DNA from: Rhynochetos jubatus | Taxonomy: Eukaryota > Chordata > Aves > Eurypygiformes > Rhynochetidae | Assembly (NCBI GenBank): GCA_027574665.1 | Contig: CM050690.1 | Location: 66,993,905 to 67,057,904 of the forward strand | DNA length: 64,000 nt | Direction: 5' to 3' | Part shown: positions 39,269 through 50,704 of the stretch, piece by piece | How the letters are laid out: each line of letters begins with the position of its first letter | Position numbering within the stretch: the stretch's first letter is position 1 | The notes under the pieces: generated by a model | Seen by the model: the letters and a program-made list of their open reading frames with translations, nothing else | What the model was told of the DNA's origin: nothing | The model's database searches: none | Position numbers and translations under genes: made by a program

Positions 39269-40266
39269 GGGGCAGAGCCTGGTTGGAGGCCTGTGGCTAG
39301 TGGCACACCCCAGGGGTCAGTGCTGGGTCCAGCACTATTCAACTTATTCATCAATGACATGGACGAAGGGCTCGAATGTCCTCTCAGCCAGTTTGCTGAC
39401 GATACCAAACTGGGAGGAGTGGCTGCCATGCCAGAAGGCCGTGCTACCATCCAGCGTGACCTGAACAGGCTGGAGAGCTGGGCAGGGAGAAATCGAATGC
39501 AATTCACTAAGGGCAAGTGTAAAGTGCTGCATCTGGGGAAGAACAACCCCATGTTTCCAGTACAGGCTGGGGGCTGATCTCTTGGAGGGCAGCTCTGGGA
39601 AAAGGACCTTGGAGTCCTGGTGGGCAACAGGATGACCATGAGCCAACAGTGTGCCCTCACACCCAAGAAGGCCAATGGCATCCTGGGATACATTAAGAAA
39701 AGCATGGCCAGCAGGTCGAGGAAAGTTATCCTCCCCCTCTACTCTGCGCTAGTGATGCCTCACCTGGAGTGCTGTGACCAGTTCTGGGCTCCTCAGTTCA
39801 AGGACAAGGAGCTACTGGAGAGGGCCCAGTGCAGGGCCACTAAGATGATGAAGGGCCTGGAGCACCTTCCGTGTGAGGGAAGGCTGAGAGAGCTGGGTCT
39901 GTTTAGCCTGGAGAAGAGGAGGCTGAGGGGGAATCTTAGCAATGCTTATCAATATCTAAAGGGTGGGTGCCAGGAGGATGGGGCCAGGCTCTTCTCAGTG
40001 GTGTCCAGTGACAGGACTAGGGGCAATGGCCATAAACTGGAAAGCAGAAGGTTCAAACTGAACGTGAGGAAACACTTCTTCACTGTGAGGGTGACAGAGC
40101 CCTGGAACAGGCTGCCCAGAGAGGTGGGGGAGTCTCCTTCCCTGGTGACTTTCCAAAGCCTCCTGGACTTGTTCCTGAGTGATCTGCCCTAGGTGATCCT
40201 GCTGTGGCAGGGGGGTTGGACTAGGTGATCTCTAGAGGTCCCTTCCAACCCCTAACTCTCTGTGAA
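39269..40266 (+). mobile_element. CR1 retrotransposon, 3' portion, inserted inside an LTR
   Basis: About 1 kb of CR1 truncated at its 5' end, as usual for this element. It encodes the C-terminal part of the reverse transcriptase: a GTPQGSVLGP motif (about 39302) and the catalytic FADDTKL box (about 39392), then the conserved CR1 carboxy region ([14 protein letters not shown]) to a stop at 40193. The frame from 39293 to 40192 is continuous except for one TGA at 39575-39577. The tail GGGGTTGGACTAGGTGATCT and TTCCAACCCC is the standard CR1 3' end. TCAGT occurs at both junctions. Confidence 0.92.
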
Positions 40267-40659
40267 TCAGTATGAGGAAGAAGGAGCAACAGAGGGGAGC
40301 TGTAATGGACTGACCACAACCCCATTCCCCACCTCACTGCACCACTTAGGATGGAGGAAGTAGGAGAATGATGCAGTTAATTTGATCCTTGGGAAAAAGG
40401 GAGAGGGAGGTATTAATTTAACTTGTGGGTTTTCTGTTTCTCACTATCCACATTTATTTTAACTGGCAATAGATTAAATTAATTTTTCTCAAGTCAAGTT
40501 TTCTGCCCATTCCAGTAATTGGCAAGTGATCTCCCTGTCTTTATTTCAACACATGAGCTCTTTCATCTTATTTCCTCCCCCTGTCCTGTTGAAGTGGGGG
40601 AGTGAGAAAGCGGCTGCCTGGGCATTTGGCAGCCAGCCAGCCAAGGTCAACCCATTTCA
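40267..40659 (+). mobile_element. Right part of the interrupted LTR
   Basis: Resumes with TATGAGGAAGAAGGAGCAAC and continues through TGACCACAACCCCATTCCCC, a GGTAATTGG-like stretch, a CTGTCTTTATTTCAACACAT segment and GTGGGGGAGTGAGAAAGCGGC, ending near CCAAGGTCAACCCATTTCA. This is the U3/R/U5 end of the same LTR type as 38809-39268. Joined across the CR1 the LTR would be about 850 bp. No internal retroviral sequence follows. Confidence 0.72.
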
Positions 40660-40721
40660 CTCAAAACATTTTAGTTATTTCATTAAAACTATTTGGAAGT
40701 TCATTAGGATTTATTTCATTA

Positions 40722-40743
40722 ACCTCATGAAAACCTCATGAAA
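40722..40743. repeat. 11-bp tandem duplication between LTR and CR1
   Basis: ACCTCATGAAA occurs twice without spacer, immediately left of the old CR1 fragment at 40745 and 60 bp right of the interrupted LTR. Confidence 0.9.
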
Positions 40744-40744
40744 G

Positions 40745-41490
40745 TCAAGACAGGGCAATTCTGCCATGCCTTCCACATGGGGAGGAATAATCCCTGGCAC
40801 ACACTGGGAGCCAAACAGCTAGAGAGCAGCTCTTCAGAAAAGGATCTGAGGTCCTGGTGGACCATGAACTGACCATAAGCCTGCAATAAGCTGTTATGGC
40901 AAAGAAAGCCAGAAACAATCTAGGTAGCATTAGAAGAACATTGCCTGCAGGTGGGGGGAACTGATCTGTCCTCATTGCTCAGCACTGGTGAGACAAAATC
41001 TGGGGTCTTGAGTCCAGTACTGGACCTACTGGAGCAGTTCTGGAAAAGGGCCACATAGTTGACTAAGGCATCAGAGCACCTATCATACTAGGAGAGGCTG
41101 ACAGAGATGGGATTGGTAAGCCTCAAAGAGAGAAGGTTTAGGGGGGAAATCTTGTCAATGTGTAAAAATACCCACTAGGGGGCTGGAGGGTAGTAATTAA
41201 GACAGAGCCAGGCTCTTCTAACAGTGCCCGGTAACAGCACAAGACACAAGGGGCACAAACTGAAATTCTGGAAATTTTGTTTCTACTTAGGAAAAAACTT
41301 TTCTACTCAGAGTGGTGAAATGCTGGCAGAGGTTGCCCAGCAAGACTATGGAATCTTCATCCTTGGACATACTAAAACCCAAGCTGAGATGGCTCTTAGC
41401 AACTTACTCTAGTTGACACTGCTCTGAACCGGGGTGTTGGACTAGAGGACATCCAGGCACCCTTTTCAGTCTCCACTAGTCTATGACCAT
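40745..41490 (+). mobile_element. Old CR1 fragment, plus orientation
   Basis: A heavily decayed copy of the CR1 C-terminal coding region and 3' end. GACCATAAGCCTGCAATAAGC, TCAGCACTGGTGAGAC, GAGAGGCTGACAGAG and GGTGTTGGACTAGAGGACAT correspond in order to landmarks seen in the better copy at 39269-40266. Many frameshifts and stops; not functional. Confidence 0.82.
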
Positions 41491-41840
41491 TTCCTTCTTT
41501 GCTGCCAAAGACCGAGAGGCCTGTAGTTCCCCACCTCCTCCTTAGAGCCCTTCTTGTAGATGGATGTCACATTTGCTAACCTCCAGTCAACTGGGACCTC
41601 CCCAGTTTGCCAGGACGACTGATAAATGACAGAAAGTGGTTTGGTGCTAGCTCTCTCAGTACCCTTGTGTGGATCCCATCCAGTCCCATAGACTTGTGGG
41701 TGTTGAAGTGGGGCAGAAGGTCATAAACCATTTTCCCTTGGATTGTGTGGGCTTCATTCTGCTCCCCATCCCTGTCTACCATTTCTTTCCAGTGCATGCG
41801 CTTTACAGGTAGATACACAAAAGGGTTCTCTGACAGTTGT
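41491..41840 (-). mobile_element. CR1 reverse-transcriptase fragment, minus orientation
   Basis: On the minus strand the frame ending at 41851 contains HKSMGLDGIHTRVLRELAPN, corresponding to the conserved CR1 RT segment (K-S-x-G-P-D-G-I-H-x-R-V-L-R-E-L). It comes from the middle of the ORF, upstream of the part preserved in the neighbouring copies, and lies in opposite orientation to 40745-41490 with no spacer. Degenerate. Confidence 0.82.
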
Positions 41841-44466
41841 CCCTGAAGCACCTAATGCCAGACCATTAGAAAGGAATAAAAGAGATCAAGAAACAAAAAA
41901 AGTAATAGATTTAAAGCATATACTAGTAAGCTGTATCCTGAAACCTACTGCAGGACTTAAGTAAGCAGTGTTATCCATTCTTTTCTGAATGTTCTACTCA
42001 GAGCACAAAATATTTTTCTTACTAATTTTATTATATTGGAGGTGAGACATGCAGCAACAAACACAGAGAGGATGCTGTCCCTCGCACTAAACAACATCCT
42101 GTCTGGTATCAGACACTGCATTTCCCTTCCTATTGCAGAAGTACAGATTGAGGTTTTGGAATTTTAATACTAAATGTTATATTGGTGTACTAATCATACA
42201 TAGAATTGCTCCGTCTTTCTTTTTTCTTTTTGCCTCGTTGGATTGGGAATATTCTTGTCCTTCCAAAAAGGGCTTTTCTTTTTCTTGCATGTTGGCTAGT
42301 TAGTCCATGGGAATGGAATCGTGAATGCCTTACACATATTCTTTCACACTCACTCTCCCACTGTAAGATTTCATTGACACTAGTGGAACTGTCCCATGTT
42401 TACAGACACATGAAACTAGAATTCAGTTCAACATGAAACCTATACTGAGAATCAACCTCTTTGTTAGCCACTCCTTCAAGCAAGATATTGGATTTCAGAC
42501 AATGACATTCTATGAGTTTACTGACAAATATCTCTTACAGATAACCATCTTTCCTGGAAGTTCAGCAGTTCCTTATGGTGGGCTTCACTGGAAATCCTGG
42601 AAAACACGATGGTTCAATAATTCATGCACTGAACATCTCAGGAAGGTGTTTATGATACTCCTTACTGTGTTCCAATCTATGTAGCCAGTCACTCTATCAG
42701 AGAAATTATTTGGTTAAGATGAACTACTGACTGTGATTTCAGGTCTAAGATGGGCTCCTCAGGGAGTGAGCTCAGCACTGGCACTCAGAAGCTAAGCAGG
42801 TTATACAATTTTGGCCACCAAAGCACGAGAATCTCTGGACAAGATTATAGATTTTTACAGAAAATTAAAATTCTGGTATTTTTGGACTGTCATGTGTGTA
42901 AATGAGTCACAAAGCAAAAGTGACCAACTCTGAAAACAAGTAACTTCTAAGTCTTCAGGAAAACAAAAGAAAGAAAAAAGAAAAAAATTTCAAGTGTCCT
43001 GGATACAGACTGCAAACTTCATAATACTAAATATTTGTAAGAATGACTGGGAAAATATTTACATCCTTCCATCATTATCAATTGCTCAGTTTTATTAAAT
43101 AATCAGACTTCGCTCCACAGAACTAAATAAGGCAGTAATCACCATGAGACAATCTGTGCTCCAGAAGGTCAAGTAAACATTGTCAAGAACACAGTTCAAA
43201 TAGTCACAGCCTTACTGAAGACGACTTCAGCACATTCATACTTCCTGACATATTTACCAAACTTTAAGAAACGAAGACAAAAAACATATTTAAATGTCAC
43301 TGTTCCTTTAAGTCTTACAGGAATGCAGATATCCTGGGTTTTATATCCACAGTGAATGCCCATTTATTTTACACAGTGTTTAAGTAGAATGGTAGCTTTC
43401 ACTTAAACAATGAGATTTTTGGATCTCTAAACAAAACAGAAACACAGCAAACCCTGACCTAACTATATTTCCTTAAACTAGGCTGTCTACCTACAAGTAA
43501 GGAATATCTCCTGGAAGCCTCTGCTAAGCATTAGAGGAAGCTGCTAGTTCTGAATTAGTAACTTTCAGAACTTTCCTGAATAGGGGAACACCCTAATATC
43601 CTTACTTTTCCAAGAGAAATCAGCCTTTTCTTACAAGCTACATTTCACTTATAAATTACTGTTTCCTATTAGACAGAGTTAATGGGAGCAGCAGACCATT
43701 CTTGTGTTAATAAAGCTATGCAACCAGATCAACACCGAGACAAAACTGACTCAGTGAATGCTCTTTCCACACAGTATATATAAGGCAATAATATTTAGCT
43801 TAATCCTCTTATGCCAGTATTTACCGAAAATATAGGCCTGGATGAGCCTTGTTCAAAATTCAGCTGTTAATACAGGATGCACGTCCAGCAGATCTTTTAA
43901 GAATAGATTGGGCATGTCAGAAATAGCTTTAGTTATACTTTTAACCTGCCCTGAAACTGGGAATAGATTTCATGACTGTCTGCAGTCCATTCTGGGACAT
44001 TTTGTAACATAGTCGATGACACAGTTCAGCGGCTAAAGAGGGGCTTTTTGTTTGGGGTTTTTTTAAATGCTTGCTTAGTACTGAATTAGTACTTTATCTG
44101 CTTTAAACTTCCATGACTTTCATAAGAAGGGCTTCTAAATTAGGCTGTAAACTACTACTTACTATGAATCAGGTTATTTGGAAAAGGAATTATCAGTCAA
44201 GTGTTGTTACTCTCAAAATAATATAACTTATTTATTTCTTTTCCAGGCTGAATTAAACTATTTTCATCTAAGTAAAGGTTGGTAAAATTAGCCTAGGTAA
44301 GATCAAAATATCATCAAAACCAGTTAAAACAATAAAGCACATATGGATTGTGAAAATTAAAAGCTCTCATCAAAAGACTTCTGAATTTTGGAACCGTTAT
44401 GTGGTACAAAACAGACAGATAACTAATGTAATGACCAAGGCGATAGAAATAAACGTTTCATCTTAC

Positions 44467-44621
44467 TTGTCCAGGGCTGTGCTGGTAGGCATGCTCCGGC
44501 CAAATCCTCGGACGCCCATCTGACAGAAGTATGGAATGCAAGACAGATTGGCTGCAATTATAGCCAATGAATCTGATGCGTTAACGAAGAAACCATTTTG
44601 GCCAAGGATCATGTACCGGTC
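44467..44621 (-). CDS. PGM5: PGM5 coding exon 6 (residues 297-348)
   Basis: A 155-bp exon with acceptor TTGTCCAG and donor GTAAGA, phase 0 in and phase 2 out. It begins with [13 protein letters not shown], which completes the metal loop, and continues [18 protein letters not shown] and [16 protein letters not shown], the end of domain 2 and the entry into domain 3. The final lysine codon is split with exon 7, which lies 28.5 kb away across the largest intron of the window. No stops or indels are seen. Confidence 0.97.
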
Positions 44622-45513
44622 CTGGACAAGAACAGAAATTCAAAAAAGCATCTTAAATTCCACATTTTGGGGAGTGGCAATATCTTTTATTAGATCCACT
44701 GTAGGTAGGGAAAAAAAGAACAGGCTTTGGGTTACTCGCCTACCTCTTGGGGCAGAATAATTTACTGGCAAGCATCCTGGCAGGTTTATAATCTCACTAT
44801 CACACCATCACTCCCTCCAGTCTTGCAAATCAAAGCTTCAGATCAGTCCCTAGCTTCAGCCTCCTACATGATACTTCAGTAGGTCTGTTCCTGCCAGGGA
44901 ATGCTTGTGTAGGAGAATCATTTTTCCAACAACACACACTATACGGGGCGTAGGAGGGTGTTTTGTGTTTACTGACAACAGAAAATAGCTTCTGTCCTTC
45001 AGAACCTTCTCATCTTTCTCCCATCCTGTCTGGGCAGAAAGTTGTTTCTGTTATACTGCACTGTTGATAATACTGGTAATATGACATGAAAACAATGAAA
45101 CAGATTATGATACAGTGATTCATTTAGCTAAAGAGCCCTCAATTTACAATGTTAACCAAAAAAGGACTGAACTTAGTTACCACTTCCTGTGACAAGTCCA
45201 TATTATCTATATATCCTGTCTCTTCCTACCCAGGGAATAAATGTTACACCAGCAAAAGATAAACTCGGCTCAGTATTTAAAGAATTTTCATTCTGCATTC
45301 AAATCCTGCTTGATTTGCAGTCATCTGCAGAGACAAATTACAACATATGTGTCTGATTTATGTGTTGCAAATGCTATCATCTGTACCTGAAAGCAATATC
45401 ACTTTCAGCTTCGAGGGCTTACTGAAAAGCAAATAAATTATACTTACATGACCCATATCTGACCCTAAACAAAATAACTATGGTGAAATCTCCAGACAGA
45501 TCAAAATACTTAC
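44622..45513 (-). other. PGM5 intron 5 (0.9 kb)
   Basis: Donor GTAAGT and acceptor CCAG. Short AT-rich intron that interrupts the metal-binding loop. It contains one A6-type CArG match (45156-45165); nothing else stands out. Confidence 0.85.
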
Positions 45514-45704
45514 TCCATCAGCATCAAAAGCAGCTCCAAATCCATACTCGCCACCTCTCATAGCCTCCAGCAAGGCAGTTGCGTATGTTAAATTGGGATC
45601 AGGAGGCTGTCCACCAAAATCCTCCAGAGGAATACAGTTTATGGCAGAATTTGCAGGAGCTCCCAATTCATCACACAGGATTCTTCTCACATAAGGTCCC
45701 ATAA
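45514..45704 (-). CDS. PGM5: PGM5 coding exon 5 (residues 233-296, first half of the metal loop)
   Basis: A 191-bp exon with acceptor TTTTGCAG and donor GTAAGT, phase 1 in and phase 0 out. It encodes [20 protein letters not shown], then [20 protein letters not shown] and [14 protein letters not shown]. The final four residues open the magnesium-binding loop, which is completed by DR at the start of exon 6, so the intron cuts the loop exactly between DADG and DR. In PGM1 the loop is DGDGDR. The alanine at position 294 is characteristic of PGM5, while the metal-binding aspartates are retained. Confidence 0.97.
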
Positions 45705-48070
45705 CTGCAAAAACAGAAATCTGCCATGCAATCACAAAAGCGTATGCCTGACGTTCAAATTTTTCACAGCACCATGGAGACTTGATTCAAAACACCCCTT
45801 CAGCAATTCTATTAATCTGTCCTAGCAACAAAAACAAAACTATTATTCCACATAGGAGTATGTGATTGTCCCCCCAGTAAATAATCTATCTGCAATTCGT
45901 CATTAAAAACACAGTTCCTCACTAAGGGAAGTGAAAAGTAACGACTGAATGGTGAAAAATGCAAGTTTTATTTACCCATTATTAAGTAAAGCATTTATCA
46001 TAGAGGGCTTTTTTTCTCACTAGAATGAAAATAAGATGCTCTTCTACATGTCCTAGAATGCAAACCAGAGTTTAAGACATAGTAGCAAGGAAAATAAACA
46101 GTAGGGGAATATAAATGGAAAATAAATTTACATCAACATTCTAATTCATGTTAAAATCGCAACAGGTTTGTCCACCTAATAATTTTAGCACATTTTATTT
46201 ACTATCGTGTAGATAATAAATAAAACCTTTCTCAAAACTAACTCCTAAATAGCTTCTTTGTTAACCAACAAAACTAAGCCAACTAAGATCCCAGCTCCTG
46301 CTACTATATATCATAATTGTTATATGCATTCAGTGACTGAACAGACACCAACAACTGACTGAGGCCTCTGCATCCCTGAAACAGGTGGGAAAAAAATACC
46401 AGAATTAGATTCCTGAGAAATTACTCTTTTCTATGGCAATGTTTAGCTATCAGTGTCTACAAGCATCAAAGCATATTCCAGAGGTGCATAGCTAAAACAA
46501 ACTTTGGAAGACAGTTGGTCCACATGCGCATGTGGTCCTCTCTTATGTTCGCTGTACTGTGGCAAGAGACTCACTTTTGGCTAAGGCATCTCATCCAGAA
46601 AGTCTTGTGATCTGATGCCACCAACAGAAGGACAAGCCTGAACTATCTTTGGTAGATCGCTCCAGTGGTTATTCACTGTTACCCATAAACACGTGAGCTA
46701 CATTTCAATTTTGATTTGTCTGGCCTCAGCTTCTCCCTATTGATTCTTTTTGGTATTTTGGGGAATAGAAGACTGATATTTTTTTCTGTAAAAACAAAAA
46801 CTTCCTGTTAAAAAAAATATTCTGTATAAAAAATATTCTTGTATACACTTACTGCATGTGTTCTGTGCATTACAGCATGGCTATTTCTCCACCAAGATAC
46901 AGCCATAAAGCCAATTCTTTATCACCTTGTAAATAAAGTAAACAAACTCAGTCCTTTAAAACGTTTGTGATGCATCAGTTTTTCTAATACTGAGCCAGAC
47001 TATGCTTCTTTTTGACTATGGGTAAAATTCTTCAACACTCAGTTACAGAACTGGACATCAGAACTCCACAAACTATTTGAGTAACATTCCCTCCAGTTCT
47101 GTACGTGACAGGAGGCAGTGCCTTCCTCGGTGCCCTATCTGCATTGTTCAAGGACATCATCTGCCCTTTTGCCACAGCCTGGTAAAACTGGGAGTTCACA
47201 CTGATCGTGTGCCCACTATGATCTTTTCAAGAGTGACTATCACACTGTACTAGACAAAATGCTTTACCAAAGCTTCGTAAGTCTATCCAGCTACCTTTAA
47301 CAGTCTGGTTTTGGAACCCCATTAAAAAATAAAACCTGGTTTGTTTGACAGAATTTGTTTTCCATAAGGTAATGCTGAACAGCATTACTTACATTCCTAC
47401 CCTTCAAGTCATTATCTGTAGAAATGTTTATGTATTTTTTCACTATGTAGCCTAAGACAGATCCCATACTGATTTATGTTTCCCCAAGTGACACAGCTTG
47501 TAATTTTTTTACTATTGGCACAGAACTGGTCCCTTGCAGTCTCCTGTGACACCTTCTTTCATCTTGCCCCCATTACACTGAAACTTTTGAAGAGTTAACA
47601 TTAGTGAGACAGAAATCTCAGCCAACTCTGTAAGGACTCTTGGGTGCAATTTATTCAGACTTAACCAATTTGATACCATTTAGAATTTACTCTTAGTAGA
47701 GTCTGCCTTGTAACCTCCTTGGTTACTACACACTGCAACATACTTCATCACCCTCTCATGGCAAGATTACCTCATCCTGCTTGCTGCCAAATTGCAGAAA
47801 GACAACATTTATTGGACACATATGCCTTTGCTTCTTTATCAAGAAAGATAAACCTCTTTGCCTAATAAGGGACCTAACCTCTTGTTAAGATTGGCTTTGT
47901 TACCAGTATAACGTTAAAATCCTTTTTTACTACCCTTAACCTTATCAAAAAAAAAAAAAAAAATCTGACTTTCATACGCTGTACTTTATAGTACTGCAGG
48001 GTACCGTCTTCATTGGGAAGCTATTGCAGTGTACCTACAATTTTGTCCTAATAGCAACTTAAGTTCATAC
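45705..48070 (-). other. PGM5 intron 4 (2.4 kb)
   Basis: Donor GTATGA and acceptor TGCAG. AT-rich, with a 17-base A run at 47947-47963. I see no gene or recognisable mobile element. Confidence 0.85.
47947..47963. repeat. Homopolymer A17
   Basis: Seventeen A in intron 4, about 120 bp upstream (plus-strand sense) of exon 4. Confidence 0.95.
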
Positions 48071-48196
48071 CTCCATTCATGGCATCAATCCTTATTTTAA
48101 TCTGGTTGGGTCCAGTCAGCAAATTTCTGATCGCATTGAAGTCAAAGATACTTCGAAGGAGATTGAGGTAGATATCCACAGAATCCACAATTTCCA
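48071..48196 (-). CDS. PGM5: PGM5 coding exon 4 (residues 191-233)
   Basis: A 126-bp exon, phase 1 in and out. The acceptor is TTTTTCTAG and the donor GTATGA. It encodes [19 protein letters not shown] and [22 protein letters not shown], the beginning of domain 2 including the IRIDAM strand that precedes the metal-binding domain core. A polypyrimidine run sits just upstream of the acceptor on the minus strand. The reading frame is intact with no stop. It lies 2.4 kb from exon 5 and 3.3 kb from exon 3. Like exon 3 it is phase-symmetrical. Confidence 0.96.
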
Positions 48197-48783
48197 CTAG
48201 AAAAATCAGGCAGGAAAAAGATCACTGCAGTGCATACATGGGAAAACGTCTCTTTCAGCACAATTCCACCAGCCATGCACCTCAACTGAAACCACAACAT
48301 GCAACCTCAACATAATATGGATTTGCTCTGAAGCCCATAGAGGAAAAGCCAAAGACTACCACTGGTTTCAGTGCAGCTACCATCAAGCTTTAAGCCTTGC
48401 AAAGATCAGCAGTTATGACTGCTGAAGGACTGCAAAGGTAACAGAAGTTGACAGCTCCTATTTTGCTGAAAAAAACCAGGAGAGCACATTTTATCAAAGT
48501 AAACCCTTTATTTATCATTCACTCAACCCCTGAACAACTTTTCAAGCTCAACAGGTTTATTTGCAGAGGATGGAAGATGTCCATGCCAAGTTGAAAAGCC
48601 ACATGTTCTATTCTTCTCTCTGACAGCAGTGTCTGTCTGCACCACTCCATCAGGAGACTTACAGCCTATTCTTCTTGGTTTGGGCACCTAACATCTCTCT
48701 CCAGCTTGTTGTCAATCCACCACTACAATTTCGCATTTTGTGTCTCACCGATTTAGGAAAGTTAAGTCTCAGATGTAATATCT

Positions 48784-49588
48784 TGTGTTGGGTTCAGTCA
48801 GGAAAGGGTTAACTCCCTTTACTCTGGTTGCCAAGAAACTATGTTGCTGGACAGTAAGGGAAAACATTGATAAGGCCTCAGCTGGTGCTGGGGATGGCCT
48901 GTACTGAACTCAAGGTCTTTTGTCCGCTTCGGATACTGTAGCTGACCCAGACTAACCAAGGAAGTATTTCATCCCATAGTACGTCATGTTCCGGTCTCTT
49001 GGGGTGGGGAAGGGGGTCCAGTAGCCATTACTCTGCCCTTCTCTCTCTCTCCCTTACTCCCTTGCTCGTCTCTCTGGGCACTTGCTAACCCTCCCGTGTT
49101 AGCTGCTTTGCTGACTCCTGTGCTGGCTCCTTCGTGTGGGAGCTGGTGGATTGTTTTGAGTTTTCTGGCCGTGTTATCAGTGATAAGGTTTGCTCGGAAT
49201 CTGCTGCGTAGGCTCCCGGGCTCCGGCCTTCAGGCCGCGGCTCTCGGGCTGCGATCGCTCTCGGGCTGTGGGTCTCGGGCTCTCGGGGTCTGATTTTCAT
49301 CCCTCAACATCTGGGTGTGCATTGGTCAGTGGATGGTGGGAAATTGTATCATACTGTATCATATTGTATATATTGTATCATAGGTTTTATTTTCTGCTAT
49401 TTTAATTATTGATGAGTAGTAGTATCTGTATATACTGATTTAGATTTAATCAGTAAATAGTTCTTATCTCAATTTTACGAGCTTCCTTATTTCTTTTTCC
49501 TCCGATTCTTCCCCTCCGCTGGAGGAGGGGAGGGGCACTTGTGAGAGCGGCTTTGTGGTATTTTGCTAGCTGGAGTTAAACCACAACA
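48784..49588 (+). mobile_element. Solo LTR of an endogenous retrovirus (second family)
   Basis: An approximately 805-bp block starts TGTGTTGGGTTCAG and ends GTTAAACCACAACA, with flanking TATCT/CATCT as a near-perfect 5-bp target duplication. It is markedly different in composition from the surrounding intron. It contains a CT-rich stretch near 49040, a GC- and CpG-rich patch of repeated TCTCGGGCT-like units (49200-49293), and an AT-rich tail with TGTATCATA repeats (about 49346-49382). No gag, pol or env sequence is present. It is antisense to PGM5. Family name is not assigned. Confidence 0.78.
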
Positions 49589-50058
49589 CATCTGTTTTTT
49601 GCTAACGTCTTGCTAATTTGAATTTTAAATTCATGAAAGCAGAGCACTACAATTTTTTGTAGTTCTTTCGGATGTGAAACATTAACCAAAAATGAAATAA
49701 TTAAAGCACATCTGTCATAACGAAAGCAGCTTCCAAACCACTGTCAAAAGCCACGCTTCTCAGTCACCTTGGAATGTATGACTTTTCCTGATTAAATCAA
49801 AGAGCATACGTTATACAAGTGTCTTTTTATCTGATTAAATGAGTATCTTGAAATATTTTAGTTACAAATTTAATTATTACTTAGAATATCAGCCAATTTT
49901 CCTCAGAAACACTGACCTCACCCGAACACTCTTCTTTAGGATAACACGAAAATGACACAGACATTTTTCAAGCCTGAGTAAAACACTTAGAATAGATTGT
50001 GACAACACACTTGAATGCAGAAACAAAGAAAAAGGTTCTCAGGGCTGAAAAACGCTAA

Positions 50059-50120
50059 ATTCACTAAAATTACATTACTCTATTATCTTCTATTCACTAA
50101 AATTACATTATTATTTTCTA
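50059..50120. repeat. 33-bp tandem duplication
   Basis: ATTCACTAAAATTACATTA occurs at 50059 and again at 50092, giving a 33-bp period with the second copy diverging near its end. Intron 3. Confidence 0.9.
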
Positions 50121-50577
50121 TGCCCTGTTTCTAACAATGTTTAAGTGGGGTCTAACCTTTACACATATGGACAAATGCCCCAACTGCAGTGAAGCTGCTC
50201 ACACAGGCTAAGTGCATGTAAGACTGAAGTCTAAAAATTATTTTAGCTCCTGCAAACCCAACTGGTTTACTCTCAGTTGCTTCAATACCTCTGTAAGTTT
50301 GATTCAGAAGAGACAGTTCATACAACTGAAAAAGCAGAAACATTAAATACATCACATACTAACTTAAAATACTTTCTAAATTATTTTCATTCTTTCTGCA
50401 CTTTCATTCTGCATTCAGACCTCTGTAAACTATACTCAGTCATTCCCTTGTAAGTCAATTACATCGTTTCAGCAGGGATCCCTTGCAGGATGATGTATTC
50501 TGGGAAGAGATATTGGGAAATTATTTTTCCTTAGAAAAATATCAGACAAATTTCAATTAATCTATTCTTATACTACC

Positions 50578-50598
50578 GGGGTAGGGAGGGGAGGGGGG
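50578..50598 (+). promoter_or_regulatory. G-quadruplex motif
   Basis: Four G runs of 4, 3, 4 and 6 bases separated by TA, A and A meet the usual quadruplex pattern with very short loops. It is on the strand opposite to the PGM5 coding strand, in intron 3. Function is not known. Confidence 0.75.
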
Positions 50599-50704
50599 TG
50601 TGTTTCACTTTCATTTAGAAAAATACAATTTTGAGAGATTAAAAAGTTGAAAAGCAGAATTTAAAACTGTGGCAATCATGATTCCGGAGTGATGCTGGAA
50701 CTGA

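Noticed and set aside
38926-39705. 259-codon minus-strand open frame
   Set aside because: It is the antisense shadow of the LTR and CR1 reverse-transcriptase sequence and matches no protein I know.
45478-45735. 85-codon frame taken as a stand-alone small gene
   Set aside because: It is PGM5 exon 5 plus translated intron on both sides. The splice sites and phases define 45514-45704.
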